A DNA stretch of 64,000 nucleotides from Chamaecrista fasciculata (Eukaryota; Streptophyta; Magnoliopsida; Fabales; Fabaceae). The position numbers were made by a program, and so were the translations under genes. How positions within the stretch are numbered: the stretch's first letter is position 1; the number at the start of each line of letters is the position of its first letter. The notes below the pieces were generated by a model, which was not told the DNA's origin, searched no databases, and worked only from the letters and a program-made list of their open reading frames with translations. The DNA lies in contig QANZ01030519.1 of NCBI GenBank assembly GCA_003254925.1, positions 1-64,000 on the forward strand, in the 5' to 3' direction. Below, piece after piece: positions 10,160 to 21,386 of this stretch.

Positions 10160-11110
10160 TTTATAATGGGTTATATCATTTTGAAAGCATTTGTATTTAA
10201 AAGGTCTCTTAGCAGAAACTCTCTCACGATTGCAACTTGAAATTGCCGAAAAAGTGACATGCATTTGATACAATTGTATTATCTACACATGTATTTGATT
10301 GAAGGAGATTTGTGTTGTTAACTTTTGATTTAGCTCAAAAAATGAGGCATTTCTTTCTTTTCTACTCATAATTATAATTTTATTTAGTTGATTTAGCTAG
10401 TTCTAATACTGAATTCAACCTCAAAATCAATAAGAAATATGCCATAAACTGATGCAGAGATGCAGACCAGGTATATAAGAAATCAGTAAAAAAACATTAA
10501 AACTCAAACTAGTAAAACTATGCAATTTAGCCTATTTTATGTTATATATTAATGGCTTTTTTCCAGCTCAAAAACATCAACTTTTATGATTTGCATTAAA
10601 CTTAATCCACAGATAAAAACAACCATTATTGAAACTGAAACTGACAGAATCCAAATATACCAACTTCATGACAAAATAATACAAAAATTAGCATGACAGA
10701 ATCCAAAAACGTTGGTACTCCAATTGCATTAATAATTCAAGTCCAGGGTGAGATATATAAATCAAAAGCATAATTCGTTGAGTGAACTTCAAAAGCAGCA
10801 AAATTAACACTTGAGAAATTTAAGTGTTAAAACATAAAAAACAATAAAAACTTAATTAAACTTCCAAAGCAGTAGAATTAAACAGAAAAAGGCAGCAATG
10901 TTCACATCTACAGTAAAATCCAAAAGTGGTCAGCTCCAAAATCAGAAGCAATGTCCCCAAATCTGCAAAAGAATAAAAATTAAAAGAATTTAGCTATGGT
11001 TTAAAAGAAAAGAGAGACATAGGTTGTCTAGACATCTCACACTTACTCTAATCCATGAGAGTTACTCTTAATTAGCAGAGACATTGGTTATATTCTCTGT
11101 AAAAATACAT
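10160..11110. other. Non-coding interior of the MULE
   Basis: AT-rich, no recognisable coding sequence. It lies 3' of the transposase and probably holds its 3' UTR and terminator. Confidence 0.5.
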
Positions 11111-11115
11111 AGAAG

Positions 11116-13812
11116 TTAGTAACATAACATAATTGAAAACTTGAAAATCGAAAAGTTACATAAAAATAACAAACCTGAAGCAAGTGTTGTAGATTTTTCT
11201 CCGGTGTCCTTACTGTTCTTCTTCTTCTTCTTATAAATCTTTCTCTTCGAGTTGATTGGGCCTTTGCAAGTACGGTGATTGTGTCCCAATGCACCACAAT
11301 TTCCACACCTTGTTGTAACTCCCTTCCTGCTATTTTTATATGGATTTTGAGGCTCATCCGCAGCCCTCTTTCGAGCCTTCTTAGGCCTTCCTGGTGCAGT
11401 ATTATAATGCGGAGGCAATATCATATTACAATTGGTGGGTGGCCAAAGATCCTCATCAGGCACCGGACCAATAGTGGAGCTATATGCCTTGATGAATGTA
11501 CTAGTACTGTAAAAGGGATCAACAAAATCCTCTGGGGTCCAATTCATCATGTATATAGCTGCAACACCATGCCCACAAGGTATTCCTGTCAAATCCCAAC
11601 TATTACATGTACATGTGCGATTGTTTAGGTCGACCACTTTCCTTTCCCGAGGCCCATCAACTTCAAACCTTCCATCCCCCGTCGCGTGGCAAATGTAGTT
11701 CTTTGACTCTATCTTAGCTCTCTCCAACTTTGTTTGGATTCTAGGACATATTGGACCACAATAACTTTCCATCCCTTCTTTCTTGGCCACATATCTTTGC
11801 ATTAGAAGCCTTCTAATTATTTCAAGCATCGTGATGATAGGCTTGTCTCGGGCATCCAATATGAACGAATTGAATGTCTCCGCTATATTGTTTTGCAAAA
11901 TGTCACACTTAGTTCGCGGACTAAATGAGTGCCTACTCCATACTTGTGTCGGATACTTATTCAACCAATTGTAGGCATGACCATCGAGGTTCTTTAACAA
12001 TGACATGTGATATTTGAACTCATTGACTGTAGTGGCTCTACTTGCATTCCACAAAGCGTCCTTCAAATTTTTTCCTTTGTACTTCAACTTGAAGTTTGCA
12101 TACAAGTGTCGTACACAAAACCTATGGTCACATCCCATAGATTCCAACACTTTATGCAGTCCCTACAAAATATGTAACATATAACATCAACAAACAAAAT
12201 ATGTCATCTATAACTTTAGCAAACAAAATATACTTTTATATCTCACCTTTTGCATATCGGACATTATAACCCACCCTTTTTCTTGTGGTGTCCCAATATC
12301 AGCAAACAAAAGATCAAGAAACCATTGCCAACTGTCTTTACATTCAGACTCCACTACTGCGTAAGCTATCGGATACATGTTCTCGTTCCCATCCTTTGAA
12401 ACAGCCGACAATAAATGCCCACCAAAACTTCCCTTCAAGAAGCAACCGTCAACACAAATTATTGGCCTACAAGCTGATAGAAAACCCTTCTTGCAAATAT
12501 CCAAGCAACAGTATAATCTCTTAAAACGAGAGTTCTCTATTTTCAACTTCATGGTACTGCCAGAGTTGGTCTCTCTTATTATTTCACAATAACGCCGCAA
12601 TTTGCCAAATTGTTGATCATGGCTTCCTTCAACTTGTTTCTTTGCCTTACGCTTCGCTCTATAAGTTTGGAATCGAGAGAATTTGAGATTATGATCCCTC
12701 AAAACTTGGTTCTTAAAAGCAATATTGTTCCAATCAGGCTGGTCCCTAATATGGTCAATATACTTTTCTGCCAACCAATTTGACGACACCCACCTATTGT
12801 CTCTCTCCCATCCGCAACGATGTTTTTTGCCATAGAATGTCTTTACTTGAAATGCCTCTCCATCATGAGTCTCTGAGGCATGAATCCGCCAACCACATTT
12901 ATTAGTGCAAATCACCGTGATCCTAGACTTCTCATTTTTTTGATACTTGAAGACAATTCCATTCTCAATGCAATATTGCTTCAAGGCCCTCCTGTATACT
13001 TTATGATCCGCAAACTTTAGACCAACCTCAAGATTTATTGGCCTCTTGAAATCTGTAGCTTCATTGAAAGACTTAACTCTTGATCTTCTAATTGTTTCAT
13101 CATCTGATGAGCCATCAAAACTATCCAATTCATCACTATCATTGTATTCTGAGTGTCCTTCCCCATCCCATCCAAATGTATCATTAAATGGGCCAATGTC
13201 AACCAAACTTAGTTCACCACCTTGTTCTGCAGCTTCATTATCTTGTTGTTCTATAGCTTCATCCCTCTCTACACGTCTATCTCTAACCTCAAAGAAAAGG
13301 TCAGGTTGTTCAACATCGCTATCTGGGAATTCACAACCAAGTAGATCAGCTTCCTCAACTTCAATGTCAACCAGTTGAGGCACTTCTTCTTCCACCCGAT
13401 GTGATTCACCATCCCTAGTGTCTTCCTCTATTTGAGAGTGAGGAGGAGTTAGTGTGAGAAGTGTGGGCTCCAATGATGAAGTGACAACTATTTCAGGGTC
13501 CTCATCAACGTCATGCTCAACAAACAATTGTATAACTTTGGAGTCATTCTTTTTTAGAGTATTCAAAATCCTCTGCACATCCTTGTCATTCCCAAAAGTA
13601 GAAATTTCTGCATAGTCTTCGTTTTCAAATTTATACCAAATGTTTGAATAATTATAATACCCCAGTTCTTTGATGTCTGCAATAATATTTGGTGCGGTAA
13701 TATAATCTGGATCAAAGTCTTCATACACATGTTTGCTTCCCCCAACGTATCTCATGGTTGGTGATAATTGAAGTCGACCACCATGATATATCTCTAATTT
13801 AACTTTGTCCAT
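11116..13812 (-). CDS. MuDR-type MULE transposase
   Basis: Two exons: 13812-12247 (522 codons) and 12162-11116, joined by an 84-bp GT-AG intron in phase 0 (MQK then GLHKVL). The product is about 870 residues. In order: a PB1-like N-terminal region (1-110), an acidic linker (110-240), the MuDR DNA-binding domain (about 260-335, with CTNKCGWRI and HRCGW), the MULE catalytic core with D455 (CVDGCFLKG), D519 (MSDMQK) and E617 (NNIAETFNSF), a SWIM zinc finger (C706, C708, C718, H720) and a CCHC knuckle (CGNCGALGHNHRTC, about 808-821). All catalytic and zinc-binding residues are present and no stop interrupts the frame. The last 20 or so residues may be intron read-through, since CTTCAG-GTTTGTT near 11172 looks like a donor. 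It would cut and join the ends of this element. Confidence 0.93.
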
Positions 13813-14672
13813 TGATCCTATATAAAGACAACAAAGAGATTAAACAATAGAAAATTTTATAGAAAAAGCATCCTAAATAAATAAACAAACAAATTTGAGA
13901 AAGTGTAATGAGTGGATAGCAAAAGAGTGTCAGCCACTAGTTAGCCTCAATCATGCGTGAGTGTGTTGGCATCAAATTGCCATTATAATTATATCGAGTT
14001 TAATCTAAATTTGTATCCCCCAATAATAAAATTTACTTTCAATTCAGTCCCACCAATCTTCCTCAAATTCCATCAATCATGTAAATCAATGAATGTGAAT
14101 CAACAGCTGAACAGTGTATGCAGTAGAAAAGCTAAAAAAATTTTAATTTAATGTCATAATCAGAATAATTTTTCCTTTCTGGTTTCCATTAGAGACATGC
14201 TACTGAAGATGCAAGTAGATAATATGGTTACTCATATTGGTATTTCCTCTAGGCACGTGGTTCAATTGTTATGCAAGGACACAACTTTGACAATGTTTAA
14301 ACAAGTCAAGGAGGATAAACTGTTATTGTTGGTTCACACTGTGTTAATTGGTATTTCTTAGGTGATGATAGAACTTTTGGTTATGGGATAAAGATACCAC
14401 AATTCAGCTTTTGCAGATTCAACAGTAAAGATTCTAAATAATATAAGGACAAAATGCCACACCTTCCCATTACTATTATATTACATTAATTATGCAAATG
14501 GGACCACACTTTTTTATATTTACAATTGTTTATGATTCCACTGCAGATAAATAAAAGCCACAATAGCAACTTTGATAAAATAACTCATGTATTATTATAT
14601 GACACTCATTGAAGTATAAAACCTGACGAAAGAAGGAACCAGTACCTGAAAGACGAAAGAAGACAGCGACGT
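13813..14672. promoter_or_regulatory. Upstream region of the MULE transposase
   Basis: AT-rich region between the transposase start and the right inverted repeat. No other ORF is recognised. It must hold the 5' UTR and probably part of the promoter, but no TATA box is unambiguous. Confidence 0.4.
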
Positions 14673-15109
14673 TCTCAACTAACACGAAGATGAGAGAAGG
14701 AAGCGGAACTTGAAAGAAACAGAGACGATGAGACTTGCGGCGTTCTCGACTCCACCGCAGATGAGCACGAAAGACGACAACGGACAACCACGGCGTTTTT
14801 CGGACTTCTCTTACGGCGTTTTCTGCTTCATCTCACTTGCGACCACTCATCTTCACGGGGTTAGGGTTTGGCATGAGGGATGGGTCGGGTTTGAAAATAT
14901 GGGTTCTGGTGGATTTTATGTTTTGTAATAAAATTACTATTCTATCCCCAATGACATGGCACTTAACAGACCTAATGGATGGAAGTTTAACAGAAGGGTG
15001 CTATTTGCACCAAATTAAAAACTCAGGGGTGCTATTTGCACAAATTGAAAACTCAGGGGTGTTATGTGCACCCTGCCTAAAACTCAGGGGGTGTCTGTGC
15101 ATTTTGGCC
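14673..15109 (-). repeat. Right terminal inverted repeat of the MULE
   Basis: Inverted partner of 8795-9231. The plus ORFs here (14710-14928, 14837-15121) are by-products of the repeat. Confidence 0.92.
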
Positions 15110-15173
15110 TATTATTTCTAACTTAGACAATTGAGATGGATAATTTCTCACCCATATGTACCATAATAATAAA

Positions 15174-16086
15174 TGCCAAAGTTTTATTTTGGTCCCTCAA
15201 ACGTTTTCCACCCATTTTTCCGTTAAAAAAAAAAGACAAAATTGATTTTTAACTCTTAAAAGTTTGAATTTTTGCATTAAAGACCTTTTTCTTTATAATA
15301 GAACCAAAATGTAAGAAAGAAAAGAAATTAGAGGGTTTTAGTTTATTTCACACAAAAAAGACAACCTCTCTCTTTGGTCTTCGAAATTGAAGAGGGAGAC
15401 GAGTTTTAGGAGGAATGAGAGGTCCATGTGGAGTTTTAGGGTTTTTGGATCGGTGTTTGAGACGAGGCGGAGGAGGATTTCGTAGGTAAATTGGAGGTGT
15501 GGCCATATGGGGGAAACTGAGGCGGTGACGGGGTCGTTGTCATCCGCCATGTCCGACGAGGAGGAGGAGGGAGGGAGTGGTCAGAAGAGGTTCTTGGAGA
15601 CGATGAAAATCAGAGGGGAGAGGAGCTTGTGAGGAAGGGGCTTTTTAGAAGATTTGAGCATGGAGAGGAGGCGTGTGAGATTCACGCGCTTTAGCTTTTG
15701 CTGGGACGGAGACATCAAAAACCAATTTAGCTCCATAATCTACTCCATAATCGTTACAGAACAAGAGCCATTTGAGCAAAACATCGAAAAGATAGAGAGA
15801 GAGATGTTACTTTTTTTTTGTGTAAAATAAACAAAAACCCCCAGTTTTTTTTTCTTACATTTTGGTTTTATTATAGAGAAAAAAAAGTCCTTAATGCAAA
15901 AATTCAAACTTTTAGGAGTTAAAAATCAATTTTGTCTTTTTTTAATGGAAAAATGGATGGAAAACGTTTGAGGGACCAACTGTGCCAAGTTTTGGAAAAC
16001 TGAGGGACCAATATGGAACGAAAAATAACTGAGGGACCAATTTGGAACATGGAGCATGACTGAGAGACCAAAATAGGACTTTGGCC
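15174..16086 (-). mobile_element. Pack-MULE carrying a PP2A B' fragment
   Basis: The ends read TGCCAAAG at left and CTTTGGCC at right, flanked by the 9-bp repeat AATAATAAA at 15165-15173 and 16087-16095. Inverted arms (about 15195-15360 and 15810-15980) pair over long stretches (AAACGTTTTCCA, AACTCTTAAAAGTTTGAATTTTTGC, TTACATTTTGGTT). The right arm has about 110 extra bases made of repeated GAGGGACCAA units; the left arm seems to have lost them by recombination between repeats. The interior is a piece of a host phosphatase gene. The terminal GGCCAAA motif is shared with the MULE 65 bp away, so that transposase could act on it. Confidence 0.85.
15362..15715 (-). pseudogene. Captured fragment of PP2A regulatory subunit B' (B56)
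   Basis: On the minus strand the frame from ATG 15715 reads MSPSQQKLKRVNLTRLLSML, then a region ending SKNLF, a single TGA where B' proteins have Arg, then PLPPSSSSSDMADDNDPV and SPIWPHLQFTYEILLRLVS, followed by LSFLLKLVSLFNFEDQRER. PxWPHLQ-x-YE-LLR and the LF-ED-RERE block are signature strings of the B56 repeat fold. The similarity stops at the inverted arm of the enclosing element. It covers only an N-terminal part of a subunit of roughly 500 residues, so it is cargo and not a functional gene. Confidence 0.82.
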
Positions 16087-16339
16087 AATAATAAATGATT
16101 TGACAAAGAAAAAAATCCACACTTTGAAAGAAAAATTAATCACACGTTTATCTTAAATTTGTGATTAAGAATGAATATTTTGCCACTCTTTTTTGTCAAC
16201 TCACTTATTATAACACATATGAAAAAGAAATTATCCATGTTAGAAATAAACATAAAAACTAGACGAAATCACATTTTAAAGATTAAAACAGAATAAATAT
16301 AAAAGTTTGAGGATTAAAACTAGAAAGTAATAATTTTAA

Positions 16340-16577
16340 GGGTAAATTACACTTTGATATCTTGTTCTACGGACCAATTTCACTTTGATACCATGTTCTT
16401 TCAAAAGTGATACTTTGGTACCCTGTTCGTTGCAGCGTTAACATTTTGCTACCATGTTCTTTAAAAAATGACATTTTGGTACCCTTACAAAGATAGAACA
16501 GAGCAACAAACCGTGAAAGAACATGATACCAAAATGAAATCGGTCCATAAAACATGGTACCAAAGTGTAATTTACCC
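16340..16577. mobile_element. Small MULE-type MITE, 238 bp
   Basis: Palindromic ends GGGTAAATTACACTTTG / CAAAGTGTAATTTACCC, flanked by the perfect 9-bp repeat TAATTTTAA at 16331-16339 and 16578-16586. Inside, TTGGTACC and CATGTTCTTT motifs recur in both orientations. No coding capacity. It lies about 400 bp upstream of PHT2;1. Confidence 0.88.
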
Positions 16578-16890
16578 TAATTTTAATAACAAAATGAAAT
16601 TTTGAGCTTTAGAATGTATTAAGAAGATTTTCAAGTTTTGAAAGGTGTGTTCATAATGTATCAATAATTTTTGTGCTGAATATATTTGGTGACTTTCCAT
16701 CCTACATATCGACCTCAAGATTCTTTACTTGAAGATTCTAAGTGGATATACATAGGGCCAGCGCAACGCCTTAACGGCCCCATCAATGGCTGAAACATTC
16801 TGTAACTACCACTCGTTTCCATGAAACACAACAAAATGCCAAAATCCTCTCAATTCAAACCTCAACCTCACCTTCTAAATCAAAACCAAA

Positions 16891-17094
16891 ATGCTTAACT
16901 CTTCTTCTTCTTCTTCCTCATGGCGAACAATCTCTCTGAATAATCCCTCCAAATTTCTCTTTCTCTCTGTAAGTCATGAATCTCTCCACTCGCTTCTCTT
17001 CTTCTTCTTCTTCTTCTTCTTCTTCCACACACTACAACAACTACTACTACCACTTGTACAGATTCCTCCCGCGCAATTCCCCTCCCGATTATAA
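16891..17094 (+). promoter_or_regulatory. Upstream ORF overlapping the PHT2;1 start
   Basis: A 67-codon ORF starts 85 bases before the PHT2;1 ATG and overlaps it out of frame. It reads the CTT microsatellites as poly-Ser and poly-Phe. If the transcript starts upstream of 16891, it could lower translation of the main frame. Whether it is in the mRNA is unknown. Confidence 0.4.
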
Positions 17095-19869
17095 TAACCT
17101 AATCCCTAATCCCTCTCTTACATTCTCACCAGTACAGAATCCTTCATTCTCCATTCTTAAACTCAAATCGCTGAATATTAACAATAATACCTCCAATTCC
17201 AAACTCACTCACACATTCGCCGCCTTATCCTCCTTCGCCGGAGCCGAAGGCGAAGAGAAACAGAAACACCAGATCCAACTAAACGGCGTCCATCAGAGCA
17301 CAGAGAAGAAGGAAAATGAGAATGAGGAGGAATTTTGTGGCGGAATGGCTAAAGCATTCGGCATTTCGTCGAACACGGCGTCTGCGATCTCGATCTGTAT
17401 AGCAATCTTGGCTCTGGCATCTCCGATTTTGATGAAATCGTTATTAGGGCAACAAGGATTGAAGATGAAAGTGATGAGCTACGTGACGTTGTTGTTCGGA
17501 TTCTATATGGCGTGGAACATTGGGGCGAATGACGTGGCGAATGCGATGGGGACGTCGGTGGGATCGGGAGCGTTGACTCTCCGGCAGGCGGTGGTGACGG
17601 CGGGAGTGTTGGAGTTCGCCGGAGCATTGATGATGGGAACGCACGTGACGAGCACGATGCAGAATGGGATTCTTGTGGCCAACGTGTTTCAGGGGAACAA
17701 TACTCTTCTTCTTGCTGGCTTGCTTTCTTCGCTTGCAGCTGCTGGTTCTTGGTTACAGGTACTACTAATTACTAATTAAGACTAAACTAACAATTTAAAA
17801 TTCACATTTAGAGTTTAGAGCATGGCTAAAGTCCTATTTTGGTCCCTCAGGTTTTCTCAATGCTCTATTTTGGTCCCTTAACTTTTGAAAATATTGCACC
17901 GTTAGTCCCTACCTCTTTTCTATCCAACATTTCCTTTAAAAAAAAAAAGGTAAAACTAACTTTAATCTCCCAAAAGTTTTATTATTTTGCATTAAAGTTC
18001 TTTTCCTTTTATAATATGATCAAAACGTAAGGAAAAGAAAGAAATGGGGGTTTAAATTGATTTTACACCAAAATTTAAACAAAAAAAACGCAGCATTTCT
18101 TCTTCTTCTTCTTGAACTGATAGAAAAGAATGGAGACATGGAATATTGGAAGTCAGTTTTTTGATGGGGCAAATTACCTCTTCTATCTGCAAGCTGGACC
18201 TCTTCAGTAATATCATTAGCTATTTGCTGTCTTGATTCTTATGTTTTTGCAGGTTGCTTCATATTTTGGTTGGCCAGTTTCTACTACTCACTGTATAGTT
18301 GGAGCAATGGTAGGATTTGGCTTAGCTTATGGAGGATCTGGAGCTGTTTTCTGGGGATCTTTGGCAAAGGTGACTTCTTCATGGGTTATTTCGCCACTAA
18401 TGGGAGCGGCTGTGTCATTTCTTGTCTACAAATGCATACGAAGGGTATGCTCTTGTTTCTTATTTATGATTCAATAATGATCCACATAATAAATCACTTT
18501 TACATGCTCTTGCTTTTTGGATTGAAGACCTTTGAGTTTGTTCATCAGAAAATGATGTAATCACTGTCTTTTCATTCATTAAAATCTGGATTCTGGAACA
18601 TGCTGCTAATGCAAGACTGTTATCTCAGCATTTCCAAGTTGTTCACAATGATGTGCTAAAATTAAAATCTTTTGGCTAAAATGGATAAAATTTTCCTAAA
18701 CTTTAATTACTATGCAAAAAAACTCTCTAAAAAAGTGACAAAAAACGCCTGAACTTTTAACTTTGTGCACTTTTCTTTAGATTTTCATTAAATAAAATCA
18801 AGTGTTTTTTTTATATATAATTTTATGATTGCTATTGTATTTAACATTAATCCAAAATTAAAATTAACTATTGTTGTAATTAATAATACTAAAAACACTA
18901 AAAATTCCTTGATTTTTTCAATGAAAATTTTAACGAAAGGAGTTATTTGTACATATTTAAAAGTTCATGAGGGAAATTTTGTGTATTTTAGCCAAATCTT
19001 CTTGTTACAACCTCTATCTAATCTTTTCCTTCATCCAGTTTGTGTACAGTGCCCCAAATCCAGGATCAGCTGCAGCAGCTGCAGCACCAGTTTCTGTGTT
19101 TCTGGGTGTTACTTGGATTTCTTTTGCAGCCTTCCCTTTTAGCAGGAGCCTTCCTTTGGCTTTTGCTCAGGCTTTAGCTTGTGGAGCTATTGGTGCTCTT
19201 ATAGTTGACAGAATCATCAGAAAACAACTTGGTCACCTCCTTGTCAAATCTTCAAGCAGCCTACAACACCCTGAGCCAAAAGAGGACACTGCCCACAAAA
19301 ACATGGGGTTCCTCTCTGATGTTGCAGGTCCAAAGGGTGTCCAGTTGGAAATAGTTTATGGCGTTTTCGGGTACTTGCAAGTCCTCTCAGCATGCTTCAT
19401 GTCATTCGCTCATGGCGGAAATGACGTCTCCAATGCCATTGGTCCTTTGGCAGCTGCATTAGCTATCCTTCAAGGTAATAATGTCACAGCAACAGAGATT
19501 GTCATTCCAATAGATGTTCTAGCATGGGGAGGATTTGGAATTGTTGCTGGGCTTATGATGTGGGGTCATAGAGTTATTGCTACAATTGGTAAGAAAATTA
19601 CAGAACTCACACCAACTAGAGGATTTGCAGCTGAATTTGCTGCAGCTTCTGTGGTTTTGTTTGCTTCAAAACTAGGATTGCCCATTTCTGCAACACATAC
19701 TCTTGTAGGTGCAGTAATGGGTGTAGGATTTGCGAGGGGACTTAACCGTGTAAGGTCAGAAACTGTGAAGGAGATTGTTGCTTCATGGGTGGTTACTATA
19801 CCTGTTGGAGCTTTGTTATCTGTGCTTTATACATGGATCTTCACTAAGATTTTATCTTACATTTTGTGA
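16976..19869 (+). CDS. PHT2;1: Plastid inorganic phosphate transporter PHT2;1
   Basis: Exons 16976-17758, 18253-18444 and 19039-19869, all GT-AG and phase 0, give 601 residues. Residues 1 to about 120 form a Ser/Asn-rich, acidic-residue-poor plastid transit region (a TTC run encodes SSSSSSSSSS near residue 10). Then come membrane segments and the two PiT/PHO4 signature repeats: GFYMAWNIGANDVANAMGTS in exon 1 and SFAHGGNDVSNAIGPLAAAL in exon 3. Both GxNDxxN motifs are intact. LPISATHTLVGA and a hydrophobic C-terminal YTWIFTKILS match known PHT2;1 proteins, whose length is close to 590. It imports phosphate into the plastid, probably as an ion symporter of the inner envelope. The start at 16976 is chosen because MNLSTRFSS resembles known N termini. 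Intron 1 holds a MULE arm. Confidence 0.96.
17824..18085 (+). mobile_element. Solitary MULE terminal arm in PHT2;1 intron 1
   Basis: It starts GGCTAAAGTCCTATTTTGGTCCCTC and follows the same order of blocks as the arms of the Pack-MULE at 15174-16086, including TTTTGCATTAAAG and the AAAGAAATGGGGGTTT run. No second arm is seen in the intron. It is a degraded relative about 2 kb away from its family member. Confidence 0.7.
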
Positions 19870-20621
19870 GAATAGCTAGGTGAGTGTGACTAATCCAAGT
19901 ACAAATTTCTTGTGGGGAAAATTGGAGAGAAGGGGCAAGGAAGGAGGCTCTTCATAATTCATCAGTTGGGAAAGGTTCAGAATTTCAGATCATTAAAACC
20001 TGAATTGGCTAGCCCGTTTTCGCCCGGCCGGATTAAACTTTGAAGAAATCATTTGATACACCATTTTTATGACCGATGATGTGAGCTTTAAATATTTACT
20101 AGTGGTATGTATTTAATTAGTGTTGTTTGCTTACATTTTATTTTTCATCATTCCAACTCTTGTTAAAACCTACATGTTGTAAAATTCTTACAGTAAAAAG
20201 AGAGTAGCCTATTGTACAGAGTTTTCTTTTTATATGTATTTAATTAATGTACACTCTATTTAATTAATTTACAACAATTATTTCTTTCCCATCATAGAGT
20301 GTGATTCAAGATAAATTCTTAAAAGTATTTTTTGGTTTTGAAACAATATATTGAAGTCTCAATACTATTCTATTAAATTAATAAAACCTGTACCAACAGA
20401 GATATGGATAGAAGTGACTATCAACAATAGTCATAAGATACTAATTTAAAGGTCCTTAAGTATACAAAAATTACAAAGATGGAGAAAACAAACATTTTGT
20501 TATTATTACGAGATGTAATAGCTAACTTATAGAGCCAAGCAAAAGAAATACTAACTCATTGATAGTATAGATATAGGACTGTACTAGAATACGAAGTTTT
20601 ATAGACAAAAACATCACAAAA
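19870..20621. other. Convergent spacer between PHT2;1 and the PADRE gene
   Basis: Holds the 3' UTRs of two convergent genes. TTTAATTAATGTA repeats near 20240-20280 are plausible polyadenylation context. No gene seen. Confidence 0.5.
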
Positions 20622-21386
20622 TCATAAAGAAAGCTCTTGCACAGTTGGGAGGCGAGGCTGCCATCCGAAACTCCGATATGATCTTACCTTCAAAGGTGGC
20701 ACAAAAGGTTTCTTCCCTTTTATTCCTTTTCGTTTTGGATATCTTGTCGATGATGGCTTTTCGTTACAATAGAATTCTTTTTCAGAACTAAAAGAAGAAG
20801 ACTCATTGAACATCTCACTAACTTTGGTGTCCTCTTCTATTATGCTTCCACTTGGAGACATAGAAGAAGACTTAATAGCCTCTATCTTCTCTTGTCCCAT
20901 CCCTTTTGGAGATTTGGTTTCACCATTTTCTCGGACTTTTTGATGTCCATTATTAGGAGACCTTGTGGTTTCAAAGTTCAACAAATCTTGAGCCACCACC
21001 CCATTAGGCTCTCTTGTGTCACCTTCCTCTGAAAGCTTACGTTTCAGCTTTTCCACATCTCGAAATGGTATTAAAATATATTTTTCACCGGGAATCAGAC
21101 GCTCTTCCGGCCATAACACCGATCGTTGAGGACTCCTAAAGACTTCTGGTCTGGCAATACACATGCCTGGATTTTTTTCCATCAACTTGGATGCAAAGAT
21201 TGCATGTTGGTAAAATTCTTGTTTCCCACCTGCACGAACTATCCTCACAAAAATATCCTTTGATCCTTGCGAGATGAAATCTGGGGATGCCTTATTATTT
21301 CCTCTGAGTTGGTCCTTTCTTCTGCAGTCTTTATCTGTTTGCTCCACAAGGCCTAATGAGTGAGCAACTCGCTTCAGCTTCAGCAT
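20622..21386 (-). CDS. PADRE (DUF4228) domain protein
   Basis: A single-exon frame of 254 residues. The N-terminal half holds the PADRE/DUF4228 core: IFVRIVRAGGKQEFYQHAIFASKLMEKNPGMCIARPEVF, then the hallmark RSVLWPEERLIPGEKYILIPFRDVEKLKRK (family consensus LxPGxxYFLxPxxxLxKL). The second half (about 115-235) is polar and disordered, rich in Ser, Glu and Lys. The C terminus GWQPRLPTVQEL is a short motif seen at the end of many family members. The core begins with IFVR and lacks the usual MGN-x-C myristoylation start; the first residues are MLKLKRVAHSLGLVE. Family members respond to pathogens and abiotic stress, but no biochemical activity is settled. The gene is convergent with PHT2;1 and 323 bp downstream of RAY1. 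Confidence 0.88.
   Translation of the reverse strand: MLKLKRVAHSLGLVEQTDKDCRRKDQLRGNNKASPDFISQGSKDIFVRIVRAGGKQEFYQHAIFASKLMEKNPGMCIARPEVFRSPQRSVLWPEERLIPGEKYILIPFRDVEKLKRKLSEEGDTREPNGVVAQDLLNFETTRSPNNGHQKVRENGETKSPKGMGQEKIEAIKSSSMSPSGSIIEEDTKVSEMFNESSSFSSEKEFYCNEKPSSTRYPKRKGIKGKKPFVPPLKVRSYRSFGWQPRLPTVQELSL

Larger units (their letters stand above)
8795..15109 (-). mobile_element. Complete Mutator-like element (MULE), 6.3 kb
   Basis: The element begins GGCCAAAATGCACAGACACC at 8795 and ends with its complement at 15109. It is flanked by the perfect 9-bp duplication TATTATTTC (8786-8794 and 15110-15118). The terminal inverted repeats, 8795-9231 and 14673-15109, are about 437 bp each and more than 90 percent alike by eye. 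Inside are a two-exon transposase on the minus strand and a decayed GRF zinc-finger ORF on the plus strand. The transposase looks intact, so the element could be autonomous and insertion fairly recent. Confidence 0.95.

Noticed and set aside
11100..11175. Last 20 residues of the transposase ORF as true C terminus
   Set aside because: Hydrophobic LLFLCNFSIFKF composition and a CAG-GTTTGT donor suggest intron read-through; end left as the ORF stop but flagged.
17349..17644. Two minus-strand ORFs within PHT2;1 exon 1
   Set aside because: Antisense shadows of the transporter coding sequence.
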